64,000 nt of DNA from Pyrinomonas methylaliphatogenes (GCF_000820845.2 NZ_CBXV010000008.1:999215-1063214); one strand, 5' to 3'; shown: positions 45,111 through 55,212, counted from the first letter of the stretch. Program-made: numbers and translations. The notes: generated by a model from the sequence alone, not told the origin.

Positions 45111-46382
45111 ATGCTAAACGGAGTTGAGCGATTGCGTCGCGCCGTCATTACGGGAGTAGGCTGCGTGACGCCGATCGGCATCGGACGCGCGGCTTTCTGG
45201 CGAGCGCTTCTAGCCGGTGAAAGCGGCGTGCGACGTATCGAGAGCTTCGATGTGGCATGTTCTCCCGTGAAAATCGCCGCCGAAGTGCGCGATTTCGATT
45301 GGGAGCGTGAGGTCGCGCCGCACGACAGAAAACACGTCGCACGCATCGTGCCGCTCGCGCTGGCAGCCGCGCGCGAAGCGCTCGCCGATGCGCGCCTTCG
45401 ACCGCATGACCTTTCGCTCGATGAGCGCCGCGCCTTCGGCGTCGTCCTCGGCACAGGCGGCGGCGGATTGGCTTTCACCGAACGGCAGTACCAATACTGG
45501 TACATTGGTCCGCGCCATAAAGCGAGCGTCTACACGATCCCTTCATCGACGCATGGTGGGTTGTCGAGCGAGCTTTCGATGGCTTTCGGCCTGCGCGGGG
45601 TGTCGCACGTCATTTCGACCGGATGTACGAGCTCGACCGATGCGATTGCTTATGCCGCCGAACACATCGCGCTCGGCAGGCAACAGATCATGTTGACGGG
45701 AGGGGTTGACGCTCCGATCGCGCCGGGGATCCTAGCCGCTTTCAACTTGATGCGGGTATTGACGACCGAGTGGAACGATGAGCCGCATCGCGCTTCGCGC
45801 CCGTTCTCGCGCGACCGGTCCGGTATGGTCTTGGGCGAAGGGGCGTGGCTCTTCGTGCTCGAAGAGCGCGACCGAGCCATCGCGCGCGGCGCTTTCATCT
45901 ATGGCGAGATCACTGGCTATGGGGCGACGTGCGATGCCTATCATCGCGTGCGTTTGGAAGAGAGCGGAGAGGAACCCGCGCGAGCCATCAGCCTAGCGTT
46001 GGAAGACGCGGGGCGTCGGGCAGAAGAGGTGGATTACGTCAATCTTCATGGGACTTCGACCGCGCTCAACGATCGGATCGAGACGCGCGCTTTGAAACTC
46101 GCCCTGGGCGCGCATGCGCAGCGAATACCGATGTCGGCGACCAAATCCCAGATCGGGCATCCACAGGGAGCCTCGGGCGCCGCCGGTTTGGCGGCGACGC
46201 TCTGCGCCATGCACACGGGACTGATCCCGCCGACGATTAATTTGGATGAACCTGATCCAGAGTGCGACCTCGATTATGTGCCGCATCGCGCGCGACGGGC
46301 GGATGTTCGCGTCGCCATCTGCAATTGCATCGGGTTCGGTTCGAAGAACAGCGCGATTGTCGTCGAGAAGGTAACTGGGTGA
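45111..46382 (+). CDS. Beta-ketoacyl synthase (KAS II/FabF-like)
   Basis: This protein (423 residues from the ATG at 45111) is a condensing enzyme with the active Cys in STGCTSSTDA (Cys172), His in NLHGTSTALND (His313) and His in KSQIGHPQGASGA (His350). It begins RRAVITGVGCVTPIGIG. It could act in fatty acid elongation, but the operon with a methyltransferase and an FAD oxidoreductase points to a specialised lipid or polyketide product. No acyl carrier protein gene is beside it. Confidence 0.93.
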   Translation: MLNGVERLRRAVITGVGCVTPIGIGRAAFWRALLAGESGVRRIESFDVACSPVKIAAEVRDFDWEREVAPHDRKHVARIVPLALAAAREALADARLRPHDLSLDERRAFGVVLGTGGGGLAFTERQYQYWYIGPRHKASVYTIPSSTHGGLSSELSMAFGLRGVSHVISTGCTSSTDAIAYAAEHIALGRQQIMLTGGVDAPIAPGILAAFNLMRVLTTEWNDEPHRASRPFSRDRSGMVLGEGAWLFVLEERDRAIARGAFIYGEITGYGATCDAYHRVRLEESGEEPARAISLALEDAGRRAEEVDYVNLHGTSTALNDRIETRALKLALGAHAQRIPMSATKSQIGHPQGASGAAGLAATLCAMHTGLIPPTINLDEPDPECDLDYVPHRARRADVRVAICNCIGFGSKNSAIVVEKVTG

Positions 46383-46572
46383 AGAGGCTGTCAGATCCAA
46401 CTCGCCACAGCAAGCTAGAGCTTTGAGCGCTGAAGCCAAAAGGCAGCCCGGTGATCGATTCGGTCCGCCATCCGGTCACCCTATCGCCTATGGGCCTGTT
46501 ACTAGATCTACGTTCGGTCGTTTCCAGATCTCTAGTTTTGGTCGCGCTGTCTTAGGATCTCCTGTTAAACCT

Positions 46573-47280
46573 ATGTTCGATCGTTTACGCCATCGCAGCG
46601 ACGAATTGGAGCATATCGACATAGGCGATTACGCGCCAGAAGAATATGAAGGTTGCCTTCTCGAGTTGCAGCGCGTCAATCGTCTCCTGGGCGATGAACG
46701 CGCTTTACGCTCTTCGCTGTTCAATGATGTCGAGCGGAGCGGAAGGGAGAGCTTCTCCGTGCTCGATGTCGGCGCCGGATCTGGCCATCTATTGCGCGTC
46801 ACGGCGAAGTGGGCGCGAAAGCGTGGAAAGGAAGCGCGGCTGATCGGCGTCGAACTCAACGCGCGCGCCGCGCAGGCGATCCATGAAGGGGCGCGCGATT
46901 TCGCTGAGATCGAGGCGGTGCGCGCCGATGCGCGAGCGTTGCCTTTTAGCGATGGCGCTTTCGATTACGCCATCTGCTCGCTCTTCATCCATCATTTTCG
47001 CGATGAGGAGTGCGTCGGCGTGTTGAGCGAAATGGCGCGCGTCGCGCGGAAGATCTTCGTCATCGACCTCAATCGCCACTGGCTCGCCTACGGCCTTTTC
47101 GTCACCGCGGGGCGCATCTTCCTGCACAATCGCCTGGTGCGCGAAGATGGAGCGCTTTCGATCCGCCGTGGATTTCGTCATGATGAGTTGCTCGCGTTGG
47201 CGAAAAGGGCGAATCTGAAGGCGATCGAAATCCGACGCTCGTTCCCGTTCCGTTTCGTGCTGTGCGCTTTGTCGTCATGA
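46573..47280 (+). CDS. Class I SAM-dependent methyltransferase
   Basis: The protein (235 residues from the ATG at 46573) has motif I VLDVGAGSGHLLRV, an acidic motif II in LIGVELNARAA, AVRADARALPFSDGAFDYAICSLFIHHF and a later FVIDLNRHWLAY. These fit a small-molecule methyltransferase. An in-frame TTG at 46423 would add 50 residues with unusual codon use and no similarity that I recognise, so the shorter start is preferred. The stop overlaps the ATG of the next gene. Confidence 0.88.
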   Translation: MFDRLRHRSDELEHIDIGDYAPEEYEGCLLELQRVNRLLGDERALRSSLFNDVERSGRESFSVLDVGAGSGHLLRVTAKWARKRGKEARLIGVELNARAAQAIHEGARDFAEIEAVRADARALPFSDGAFDYAICSLFIHHFRDEECVGVLSEMARVARKIFVIDLNRHWLAYGLFVTAGRIFLHNRLVREDGALSIRRGFRHDELLALAKRANLKAIEIRRSFPFRFVLCALSS

Positions 47281-48449
47281 GCCCAGAGGCCGAGGTCATC
47301 ATCATCGGTGGTGGTCCAGCAGGCGCGAGTCTAGCCATTCGTTTGGCGCAATGGGGGCTCGATGTCGCCGTGTTTGAGGAGCGTCGCTTCCCGCGACACA
47401 AGCTTTGTGGAGAGTTCATCTCGCCCGAGTGCTTTTACCATTTCGCCCAGTTCGGTCTGCGCGAGCGAATGGAGCGTGCCGGTGGGACGGAATTGCGAGA
47501 GACGGTCTTCTACTCGCCGCGCGGGCGGAGCTTCGTCATCCCGAACGAGTGGTTCGGTGGACCGGCGCTCGGGTTGAGTCGCGCGCGTATGGATGATCTG
47601 CTGCTTGCGCGCGCGCGCGATGTCGGCGCCAGGGTCTATCTGCAGACGCGCGCCATCGAGGCGATCGAAGACGATGGGCGAATCGTGGGCGTCATCACGC
47701 GCGGCGCTGATGGCGTCAGACAGATGCGCGCGCGATTGATCGTCGATGCGACCGGTAAGCGGCGCGCGATCGCGCGGAAGCTCGAAAGAAGAGGGGCGCG
47801 GAACGGCCCTTCGAGAAGGGCGCTGATCGCTTTCAAAGCGCATCTGCGTTCAGCGCAACCGGCAAGAGCGACTTGTGAGATCTACTTCTACCGTGGCGGT
47901 TATGGCGGTTTGAGCCCGATCGAAGATGGATTGTGCAACCTCTGTTTCATCGTCAGCGCAGGAGACGTGCGCGCATGTGCGGGCGATGTCCCGCGCTTGG
48001 TCCGCGAACTCATCTGCGTCAATCCGCGCGCCGCGCAGACCTTGCGCGATGCCGAACCTGTCACGCCGTGGTCGAGCGTCTCGATCGAAAGGTTCGGTCC
48101 GCTAGAGCTCGCGCCAGCGGAAAACCTCCTCGTCGTCGGCGACGCCGCCTCGTTCATCGATCCGTTCACCGGAAGCGGGATTTTGCTCGCGTTGGAAAAT
48201 AGCGCGCTCCTCGCTCGCATCTTGAAGGGCTGGTGGCAGAGCGATGCTGAAAGTTGGGAGGAGTTGGCGTGCGCGTACCGAAGCGCTTATGAGGCGCGCT
48301 TCGGTTGGCGTTTGCGCTGGTCGGCAGCCCTACGTCGTTTGATCCATGTGCCGCCTTCGCTATTGGAGATCGGCGCCGCCTTCTTTGGAATGGGCGCGTT
48401 ACGGAGAGCCGTGGCGCGCGCGACGCGCGCGTCGCGATTATGTTCTTGA
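47277..48449 (+). CDS. FAD-dependent oxidoreductase, geranylgeranyl-reductase-like
   Basis: The protein (390 residues from the ATG at 47277, overlapping the upstream stop by ATGA) has the FAD loop VIIIGGGPAGASLAIRLAQWGLDVAVFEERRFPRHKLCGEFISPE, with the HKLCGE motif of the geranylgeranyl reductase group. The second FAD motif is LLVVGDAASFIDPFTGSGILLALENSALLA. Such enzymes hydroxylate, epoxidise or reduce lipid-like substrates and often sit beside polyketide-type condensing enzymes. The upstream KAS and methyltransferase genes suggest one pathway. Confidence 0.92.
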   Translation: MSPEAEVIIIGGGPAGASLAIRLAQWGLDVAVFEERRFPRHKLCGEFISPECFYHFAQFGLRERMERAGGTELRETVFYSPRGRSFVIPNEWFGGPALGLSRARMDDLLLARARDVGARVYLQTRAIEAIEDDGRIVGVITRGADGVRQMRARLIVDATGKRRAIARKLERRGARNGPSRRALIAFKAHLRSAQPARATCEIYFYRGGYGGLSPIEDGLCNLCFIVSAGDVRACAGDVPRLVRELICVNPRAAQTLRDAEPVTPWSSVSIERFGPLELAPAENLLVVGDAASFIDPFTGSGILLALENSALLARILKGWWQSDAESWEELACAYRSAYEARFGWRLRWSAALRRLIHVPPSLLEIGAAFFGMGALRRAVARATRASRLCS

Positions 48450-48463
48450 TCCCAACAAAATCC

Positions 48464-48492
48464 TTGTCAGGAGAGCCTTTTTCGGTTAAAAG
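48464..48492 (+). promoter_or_regulatory. Possible promoter of the TonB-dependent transporter gene
   Basis: TTGTCA (48464-48469) and TAAAAG (48487-48492) are separated by 17 bp. They are about 130 bp before the transporter start, which has a strong GAGGAGGA site. Confidence 0.45.
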
Positions 48493-48621
48493 AGGCTTAT
48501 CGACAAGGTGCTCGAGGGGCATCGTCGCTCTTTGAAGGGGCAAGGGAAAGGCCCTCGCCGCGAGGTTGATTCAAGGATTGGATATTTTCCCTTCCCGTTT
48601 TTTTGAGGAGGACGGAGAGCT

Positions 48622-51600
48622 ATGCAGGTAAACTTGCGAGCCATTTCGTGGCTCATCTTGGGATCCTTTTGTCTTTCGTTCTGTCTCGTTCTGTCCGTTT
48701 CAGCGTATGCGCAGGCGCAGGCGAACGCGGCCGATCTCGGCGGTTTCATTCGCGATCCGCAGGGAGCTGTGATCGTCGGGGCGACGATCACGGCGCGCAA
48801 TCCGGCCATCAATTTGGTTCGCTCGACGACGAGCAACGCCGAGGGATTCTACCAGTTGATCAACTTGCCGCCGGGCGAGTACGAAGTGACGGTCGAAGCG
48901 CAAAACTTCAAGCGCGCCGTCGTCCCGAACGTGCGCCTGACGGTGGGCCAGCGCGCCGACCTCGACGTGACGCTCGAGGTCGGGCAGATCGGCGAGACGG
49001 TGACCGTGTCGGGCGCGACGACCGAACTGATCGAGACCTCGCGCACGGCGGTCGCCAACACCATCGAACAGCAGCGCATAGATAACCTGCCGATCAACGA
49101 GCGAAGCTACCTCAACTTCGCGCTGACTTTATCGAACATCACGCGCGACAACACGCGCCCGATCGGGCCAGCGCCCACTTCCGGGTTGAACATCGGCGGA
49201 CAACGCGGGCGGTCGAATCTCGTCCAAGTCGATGGCGCGGACAACACCGACAATTCGATCAATGCGGCGCGCTCGACCGTCAGCCAAGAGGCGGTGCAAG
49301 AGTTTCAGGTGGTCACCAACTCTTTCATGCCGGAGTTCGGGCGATCGGCTGGGGGCGTCATCAACGTCGTCACCAAATCTGGGACCAACGAGCTGCGCGG
49401 CAATCTGTTCGGCTTCATCCGTCACAAGACGATTCAAGCGCGCAATCCATTCGCCCCGATCATCGACAACGATCCGAACAAAAAGCCGCCCTTCACGCGC
49501 GCGCAATACGGCGCGACGCTCGGCGGCCCGCTCGCCAAGGATCGAACGTTCTTCTTCTTCTCTTTTGAACAACGGCGGCGACAAGAATCCGGCTTTTTCA
49601 CGAGCGATGTCGCGCAAGGTTTAACTGGAAGCGTGACCATCGGCGCTCCATTTCTGCCTTTCACGCAGACGTTTAACTTCTTGACCTTGGGACAGGTCGC
49701 CTACGTGCAAGGGCTGTTACAGGCGGCGCAAGCGGCAGCCGCCGGCGGCAATGCGGCTTTGAGCGCGCAGCTCGCGCAAGCTGCCATTCAATATGCGGCG
49801 CTCGCTTCGAGCGGCGGGAATACGGCTTTGACTGGCACGAACCCGCTACGTAGTCCGGGCGGCGCGATCCCCGCCGGGCAGGTGATCGGCCCGCGCTTTT
49901 TCTTATCGGGCGCGCCCGTTCCTGTCGGCACGCTCAACGCGCAAGGGCAGCCGATCGCTTTCCGTCCTCTGCTGCTGTTGCAGCGCATCTTTCCGGTTTC
50001 GGAAGCGACGACCTTTTCATCCTTCAGACTGGACCACCGCATCACATCGAACAACATCTTGACGATGCGCTTCGGCTACAATCCGAGCGACATCACCGGC
50101 ATTCAAGTCGAATCGCAGAATCAGGCGCTGGGCCAGAACGATCTCTCGCGCACCGGCATCCAGCAGATACGCGATTCGACATTTGTCGCCACGCTCGCTT
50201 CGACGCTTTCGAGCCGCGTCGTCAACGAAGCGCGTTTCCAGTTCGCGCAACGGCGCGCCGTCTTCCGCTCGCAAAACGGTGACGCCGTTGCTTTCAACAT
50301 CACGGGCACGGCCTTCATCGGGCGTGAGCTGTTTTCGCCCGTCGTGCGCACGGAGAACCGCTATCAATACACGGACAACCTGAACATCGTCGCCGGCACG
50401 CATACCTTGAAGTTTGGCGCTGACGTCAACTTCATTCGCATCCCGGAAGCGATCTTCGAATTGAACTTCGCCGGGTTGTTCAACTTCGGCGGTCTCGCGG
50501 CGACGACGCTCGCCGCTTTCCCGACCGTTGGCACCCTTGCGCCGCCGGATTTTACGCCCGTGCAACAGTACGGCTTGGGATTTCCGACCAACTTCATTCA
50601 GGGCTTCGGCAATCCCGTCAGCCGATTGTCGAATAAACCGCTCGCCTTCTTCGGGCAGGATTCGTGGAAGATCGGACGGCGCGTCACGCTCAACTACGGC
50701 GTGCGCTACGATGTGGAGCTGACCGAACAGATCGCGCCCGTCGGATTCACCGATCCGTTGACGGGCATCAGGCTCTCCGCCGATGACGTGCGCGCGGCGC
50801 AGGATGCGCTCGGCGTGCGTCAAGGCATTCCGCGCGATAAGAACAACATCGCGCCGCGCCTCGGCATCGCGTGGGATGTCGAAGGCAACGGCGCGACGTT
50901 GATTCGCGCGGCGATCGGTCTCTTCTACGATAAACCGCTGCAAGCGATCGCGTTCAATTCCGACATCGCCGATGCGGCGCAGCAACAGCAACTGGTGTTG
51001 TTGCCGGGCAGCCCCGCGCCGACGGCGCTGCTGAATGCGACGCAGGTCTTCCAGGGCACGGTCTGCTCACAAGCCAGCCCGTCGCCCATTTGCACACCGG
51101 GGTTGCAGACGCCGGGCGTCGCGCCGACGGCGCAGTATCAGTTTGGACGGCAACGTTTCAATGATCAGACCTTCCCCGGCTTTGGGCCGGTTCTGCCGTT
51201 CACGTTACCGGTCGCCGCGGATTTCGAGTACGCCTATGCGACGCAAGCGAATCTCACCCTCGAACGGCGCTTGACCGACGATATGGCCTTGTCGGTCAGC
51301 TACCTTTTCGTCGGCACGCGCCACTTGCCGCGCCCCTTGGATGTCAACGCGCCGCGCGTCGAGCTACAAATAGAGAACTTCCGTCGTTACGCGAATCGTC
51401 TGCCGACCAACACGACGGAAGTGGCGCTGGCGACCGCTGGTCTCTTCCCGACGACGGCGCCGGGTTCGACCTTCACCAATCCTTTGACGGGCGAAACATT
51501 CGCCGTCATCTTGCCGGGCATCATCGTGCAGGGGCCGCGCGGGCGCGTCATCTCACCAGCGGTGGCCAATTTCTTCCGTCCGAGCGGACCGAACTATTTC

Positions 51601-52413
51601 CTCGCGGCAGCCGTTTCCGGCGGCGCGATCACCAAAGCGGTGCTCGATTCGCAACTTGTCGGCACGCTTCGCTCGCCCGGCGTGCTCGCCCCGTATGGTT
51701 CGGTCAACGCGCAAGTCTCGAACGGCAACTCCAATTACAACGGGATGAATGTCGAGCTTCGTCGCCGTTTTGCGAATAACTTCCAATTCCTCGCTTCCTA
51801 CACTTGGTCGCACACGATCGATGATTCGAGCGATCTGCAGACGCTGCTTCTGCCGCAGGACAACCGCAATCTGCGCGCCGAGCGATCCGATTCGCTCTTC
51901 GATCAGCGCCACCGGTTCGTCTTCAGCGGCGTGTTCACTTCGCCACCGGCGTGGCGCGACGGCACGGGCGCGCAACGGTTCTTCGCTGATTTCATCATCG
52001 CACCGATCTTCGAGATCTCGTCGGGACGCCCGTTCAACATCCTCACCGGAGTTGACACCAACAACGACCAATCGAACCAAACGGATCGGCCCAACGTCTT
52101 GCCAGATGGCACGCTCGTCCTGCCGCCCGCTTTCTCGACAGGAAGCTTGGGGCGCAACCGCGGCATCACGCACTCTTACGCTTCGCTCGATCTGCGTGTG
52201 ACGCGCGTCATACGCTTCGGCGAGCGCGTCCGTTTGGACATCATCGCTGAAGGCTTCAACCTCTTCAATCGTTTCAACGAAGCGGCGGCTTCGCCCTTCT
52301 TCCAAGATGTCAACGCTTTCGGTCAGCGCGGCCCCGGTGGGCGTTACTACAGCCGGCCCACAGCCGCTTACGACCCGCGGCAGTTCCAGTTCGGCTTGAA
52401 GTTGAACTTCTAG
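48622..52413 (+). CDS. TonB-dependent outer-membrane transporter with N-terminal carboxypeptidase-regulatory-like domain
   Basis: The 1,263-residue protein has a signal peptide (about 1-33). A CarboxypepD_reg-like beta domain follows (ADLGGFIRDPQGAVIVGATITARN ... FYQLINLPPGEYEVTVEAQNFK, about 38-115), then a plug domain with a VDGADNTDNSINAARSTVSQEAVQEFQVVTNSFMPEFGRSAGGVINVVTKSGTNELRGNLF pattern. A large beta-barrel ends in a C-terminal aromatic/hydrophobic strand (FQFGLKLNF). This architecture is abundant in Acidobacteriota, probably for uptake of oligosaccharides or peptides; the substrate is not predictable. Confidence 0.95.
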   Translation: MQVNLRAISWLILGSFCLSFCLVLSVSAYAQAQANAADLGGFIRDPQGAVIVGATITARNPAINLVRSTTSNAEGFYQLINLPPGEYEVTVEAQNFKRAVVPNVRLTVGQRADLDVTLEVGQIGETVTVSGATTELIETSRTAVANTIEQQRIDNLPINERSYLNFALTLSNITRDNTRPIGPAPTSGLNIGGQRGRSNLVQVDGADNTDNSINAARSTVSQEAVQEFQVVTNSFMPEFGRSAGGVINVVTKSGTNELRGNLFGFIRHKTIQARNPFAPIIDNDPNKKPPFTRAQYGATLGGPLAKDRTFFFFSFEQRRRQESGFFTSDVAQGLTGSVTIGAPFLPFTQTFNFLTLGQVAYVQGLLQAAQAAAAGGNAALSAQLAQAAIQYAALASSGGNTALTGTNPLRSPGGAIPAGQVIGPRFFLSGAPVPVGTLNAQGQPIAFRPLLLLQRIFPVSEATTFSSFRLDHRITSNNILTMRFGYNPSDITGIQVESQNQALGQNDLSRTGIQQIRDSTFVATLASTLSSRVVNEARFQFAQRRAVFRSQNGDAVAFNITGTAFIGRELFSPVVRTENRYQYTDNLNIVAGTHTLKFGADVNFIRIPEAIFELNFAGLFNFGGLAATTLAAFPTVGTLAPPDFTPVQQYGLGFPTNFIQGFGNPVSRLSNKPLAFFGQDSWKIGRRVTLNYGVRYDVELTEQIAPVGFTDPLTGIRLSADDVRAAQDALGVRQGIPRDKNNIAPRLGIAWDVEGNGATLIRAAIGLFYDKPLQAIAFNSDIADAAQQQQLVLLPGSPAPTALLNATQVFQGTVCSQASPSPICTPGLQTPGVAPTAQYQFGRQRFNDQTFPGFGPVLPFTLPVAADFEYAYATQANLTLERRLTDDMALSVSYLFVGTRHLPRPLDVNAPRVELQIENFRRYANRLPTNTTEVALATAGLFPTTAPGSTFTNPLTGETFAVILPGIIVQGPRGRVISPAVANFFRPSGPNYFLAAAVSGGAITKAVLDSQLVGTLRSPGVLAPYGSVNAQVSNGNSNYNGMNVELRRRFANNFQFLASYTWSHTIDDSSDLQTLLLPQDNRNLRAERSDSLFDQRHRFVFSGVFTSPPAWRDGTGAQRFFADFIIAPIFEISSGRPFNILTGVDTNNDQSNQTDRPNVLPDGTLVLPPAFSTGSLGRNRGITHSYASLDLRVTRVIRFGERVRLDIIAEGFNLFNRFNEAAASPFFQDVNAFGQRGPGGRYYSRPTAAYDPRQFQFGLKLNF

Positions 52414-52436
52414 CTCTGCGAACGCGGAAAAGAAGC

Positions 52437-52478
52437 GAAGCGATCGGGTTTTAAGATGCCCGGTCGCTTCGACTTTTG
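52437..52478 (+). terminator. Intrinsic terminator after the TonB-dependent transporter gene
   Basis: A 12-bp stem (52437-52448 with 52459-52470, one G-T pair) with a 10-base loop starts 24 bases after the stop and is followed by GACTTTTG. It is the clearest Rho-independent terminator in the window. Confidence 0.75.
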
Positions 52479-52657
52479 AGGGCGCATGGCGGAAGTCGGC
52501 ATGGACGTTCGGACGATTGCCTCGCGCTCTGCTATAGCGAACCTCGCCTTTGGCGTGCGCATCGCAAGTGTTAGCATCTAAGGCGGTCGAGGAGAGGAAG
52601 AGGACCGACAAGCTCGTGGTGGTTGCTGGCACGCTCAAGCGGAGTTGAGGAGAAGAG

Positions 52658-53830
52658 ATGAAGAAGGCCCTGTTGTTGATCGCCATCGTCGCCTTTTTGT
52701 CGAACGCGCATGCGCAATCGGGGGCGGTCCGTCCCCGCCGCGTAAGCCCAACGGGCAGTTCAAATGCCACTGGAGCGTCGGCAAATAATGCCTCCAGCGC
52801 GCCAACCGTCGGAGCGCCGCGGTTAGACACTACGCGCGCCTATACGCTCTTGCAGCAAAAGCAGTACGAGGCGGCGCTGGCCGAAGCGCGAAGGATCACG
52901 GTCGCCGATCCGCAAAACGCCGAGGCGTGGAAGATCGCCGGTTTCGCCGAGTTGAGTTTGAAGCGATTCAAAGAGGCGGCGGACGATCTGCAACGCGCTT
53001 ATGATCTGCAACGCGCCGCTGGCGAAGAGGATGTGAATACGCGCGACGCATTGGCGCAAGCGCTGGTCCGCTCTGAGCAGTTCGAAAAGGCGCTGCCCCT
53101 GCTTGTCGCTGCGACGACGCGCCCTGGCGTAAGACCCGATGCGGGTTTGCTCTACTACCGCGGGTTGGCGGAATTTCGCACAGGGAAGATCGATGAAGCG
53201 CGCCGTTCCTTCGAGGAAGTGATCAAACTTGAACCGCGCAACAGCGCCGCGCTCTTCTATCTCGGGCGCATCGCGCAAGACAAGAAGGATTTGAATACGG
53301 CGATCACGATGCTCAATCGCGCGACGCAGAGCGATCCGCAACTTGCCGAAGCGTGGACGCTGTTGACGGTGGCCTATTTGCAGCGCGCCTCTTCCGCTGC
53401 AAACGAAACGCAGGCGAAAGCCGACTACGCGAACGCGGCGCGCGCTGGCGAATCTCTCTATCGCCTGAAAACGGATGCGGCATCGGCGCTGCTCTACGGT
53501 CAAGCTTTGATCTATGCCGAACAGTATGCCCGCGCCGTGCCTGTGCTCGAACGCGCGACTAATCTCAATGCGCAGGATGGGACGGCCTTCTACTTTCTGG
53601 GTATCGCGCAATCGCGTTTGAAGAATTTCCCGCAGGCCATCGTCGCGCTCGAACGGGCGGCGACCATTTCGACTAACGACGCGAACATCTATCGCGAGCT
53701 CGGCTACGCTTATGAGGCTTCGAAACAATACGCCAAAGCGCTCGCCGCTTACGAGAAAGGGCTGAGCATCGCGCCTAATGATGCGGATCTTAAGGAATCA
53801 GCCGAGCGCGTGCGCCCATTTGCGAAATGA
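52658..53830 (+). CDS. Secreted TPR-repeat protein
   Basis: The 390-residue protein has a signal peptide (about 1-21), a Ser/Ala-rich linker and then about eight TPR-like helical pairs. Examples are ARAYTLLQQKQYEAALAEARRITVADPQNAEAWKIAGFAELSLKRFKEA and the C-terminal YRELGYAYEASKQYAKALAAYEKGLSIAPNDADL. TPR arrays bind partner proteins. The position after a TonB-dependent transporter, beyond a terminator, suggests an independent periplasmic scaffold. Confidence 0.92.
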   Translation: MKKALLLIAIVAFLSNAHAQSGAVRPRRVSPTGSSNATGASANNASSAPTVGAPRLDTTRAYTLLQQKQYEAALAEARRITVADPQNAEAWKIAGFAELSLKRFKEAADDLQRAYDLQRAAGEEDVNTRDALAQALVRSEQFEKALPLLVAATTRPGVRPDAGLLYYRGLAEFRTGKIDEARRSFEEVIKLEPRNSAALFYLGRIAQDKKDLNTAITMLNRATQSDPQLAEAWTLLTVAYLQRASSAANETQAKADYANAARAGESLYRLKTDAASALLYGQALIYAEQYARAVPVLERATNLNAQDGTAFYFLGIAQSRLKNFPQAIVALERAATISTNDANIYRELGYAYEASKQYAKALAAYEKGLSIAPNDADLKESAERVRPFAK

Positions 53831-54453
53831 GCGCGCCTCGACCCGCTATAAATCTTCAAGTCAACGACTCGCAATAGAGCGGTCGATAGATAGCTTGCGG
53901 ATGAAAGCTCAGCGTGACGATCGTCAGTTTTAACCCTTTTGAGGCCGCTGTCGATAGATAGCTTGCGGATAAGGGGCCAGGCCGTTGTGTCGTTGTGGGA
54001 CGAATAAGTCGTGTCTACATCGAGCGGGAAGATCGGGATGGGGCGATTCCGCTGGCGGGCGACGACCTGTTAGGCCGGCTCCAACTTCGTTGTGATTGCC
54101 TGAACATCCGGTTCTCGATCTCGAGCTATCCGCCCGTCACGAAGTTGAGAGCCGCCAGCAACTCGACGGAATGTTCAGCGCCGTTGGATCGCGAAGCGGC
54201 AGAGCCTTGCTCGTCGGAGCCTTCTTGAAAAAGAGCAGCGTTTCGTTGCGGGCGGCGTCGGTTCCGCCGTCGCAACCGGCATGATGATCGAGGCCGAAAG
54301 CAATTCGCCGGTTGTAGACACAAAGCCAGACAGACGCACTTGTCGCCCCTTGGCACGATGAGCGAGACTGGAAGCGAACATGAAGCTTGAGCCGTGCTTC
54401 CAGCAAGTCGATTCGGGCGAGCGTGAGGACTCGCCCTGATCGACCTTCGCCGG
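53831..54453. other. 623-bp gap with an exact 20-bp paired repeat
   Basis: The identical 20-bp sequence TCGATAGATAGCTTGCGGAT occurs at 53883-53902 and 53951-53970 (period 68). The rest has only short frames with atypical composition and no similarity that I recognise. There may be a decayed gene between 54000 and 54450. Confidence 0.7.
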
Positions 54454-55212
54454 TCACGGAGTTGATCGCTCTGCGCCGCTAGTTGTATTTATCAAGCTTG
54501 TCGCGCGTCGGCGTCGCGCGACGCTCGCCGCTCCGGTTAGTCCCACGCCCAACAACAGCATCGTCGCCGGTTCTGGCACGGGCTGCGTCCGGCTGTAGCG
54601 AAACTGCGCGATGGCGAATCCGTATAAGTTATCAGGGTACGGGGCGGAGACTTGAAAGACCACGCGCGTGAACGGAGTGGTCGTCGTCTGCGCGGCGAAA
54701 AGCAGCGCTCCATTACCACCGTAAACCGAGCGCGTGATCGAGCCGACCAAGTTCGTTCCGTTGTAGAAGGACGCGACGATGTTGTATGGCCCGTAAGCGT
54801 TTGGCTGCGCTTCGGCGCCGAAGACGTAGGCGGGTTGTGAAAGGTTGATAGTCAACGTGCTCGCTCCGGGATTGACGAAGAGCACGCGCGGTGTGTTCGA
54901 TTCCGTGTTCGGCGGGCTACCCCAAGCGCCCCAGTTCGTCGGCACGGTTCGCACTTGAACGGCAACCGAAAAGGGGCTCGTCGAAAAGGAGAGCGTCATC
55001 GTCCCATCGCTCAGCGAGCTGAGCGAGGTGAGTTCCTTCTGTGTGATGTTTATCTTCGTCGTAGTTGAAAGGTATGTGCTGTCGGGTTGCGGGATAGTCA
55101 GAAAGTCGGCTCGCGCTGCAACGCCCGCGCTGGCTACCAGCAGCAGCGTCAGAGATACCTTCGCCCATCCGCGCGCTCCGGCTCGCCTTCTGTACGAAGT
55201 TTGCTCGAACAT
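54454..55212 (-). CDS. PEP-CTERM sorting-domain protein
   Basis: The 252-residue protein has a signal peptide (about 16-36), a beta-rich body of about 170 residues and a C-terminal sorting signal: VPEPATMLLLGVGLTG followed by ARRRR. PEP-CTERM proteins are processed by an exosortase and delivered to the envelope or exopolysaccharide. No exosortase gene is in the window. About 15 residues follow the Arg cluster, which is longer than usual. It starts 11 bases or so after an AAGGAG site. Confidence 0.92.
   Translation of the reverse strand: MFEQTSYRRRAGARGWAKVSLTLLLVASAGVAARADFLTIPQPDSTYLSTTTKINITQKELTSLSSLSDGTMTLSFSTSPFSVAVQVRTVPTNWGAWGSPPNTESNTPRVLFVNPGASTLTINLSQPAYVFGAEAQPNAYGPYNIVASFYNGTNLVGSITRSVYGGNGALLFAAQTTTTPFTRVVFQVSAPYPDNLYGFAIAQFRYSRTQPVPEPATMLLLGVGLTGAASVARRRRATSLINTTSGAERSTP

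Noticed and set aside
51553..52830. A 425-codon minus-strand frame opposite the TonB-dependent transporter
   Set aside because: Antisense shadow of the beta-barrel codons; composition is atypical and it crosses a clear terminator and the next gene start.
53995..54457. Possible small genes upstream of the PEP-CTERM gene's end
   Set aside because: Overlapping short frames on both strands with Cys/Arg/Ser excess; none has a start signal. A decayed gene cannot be excluded.
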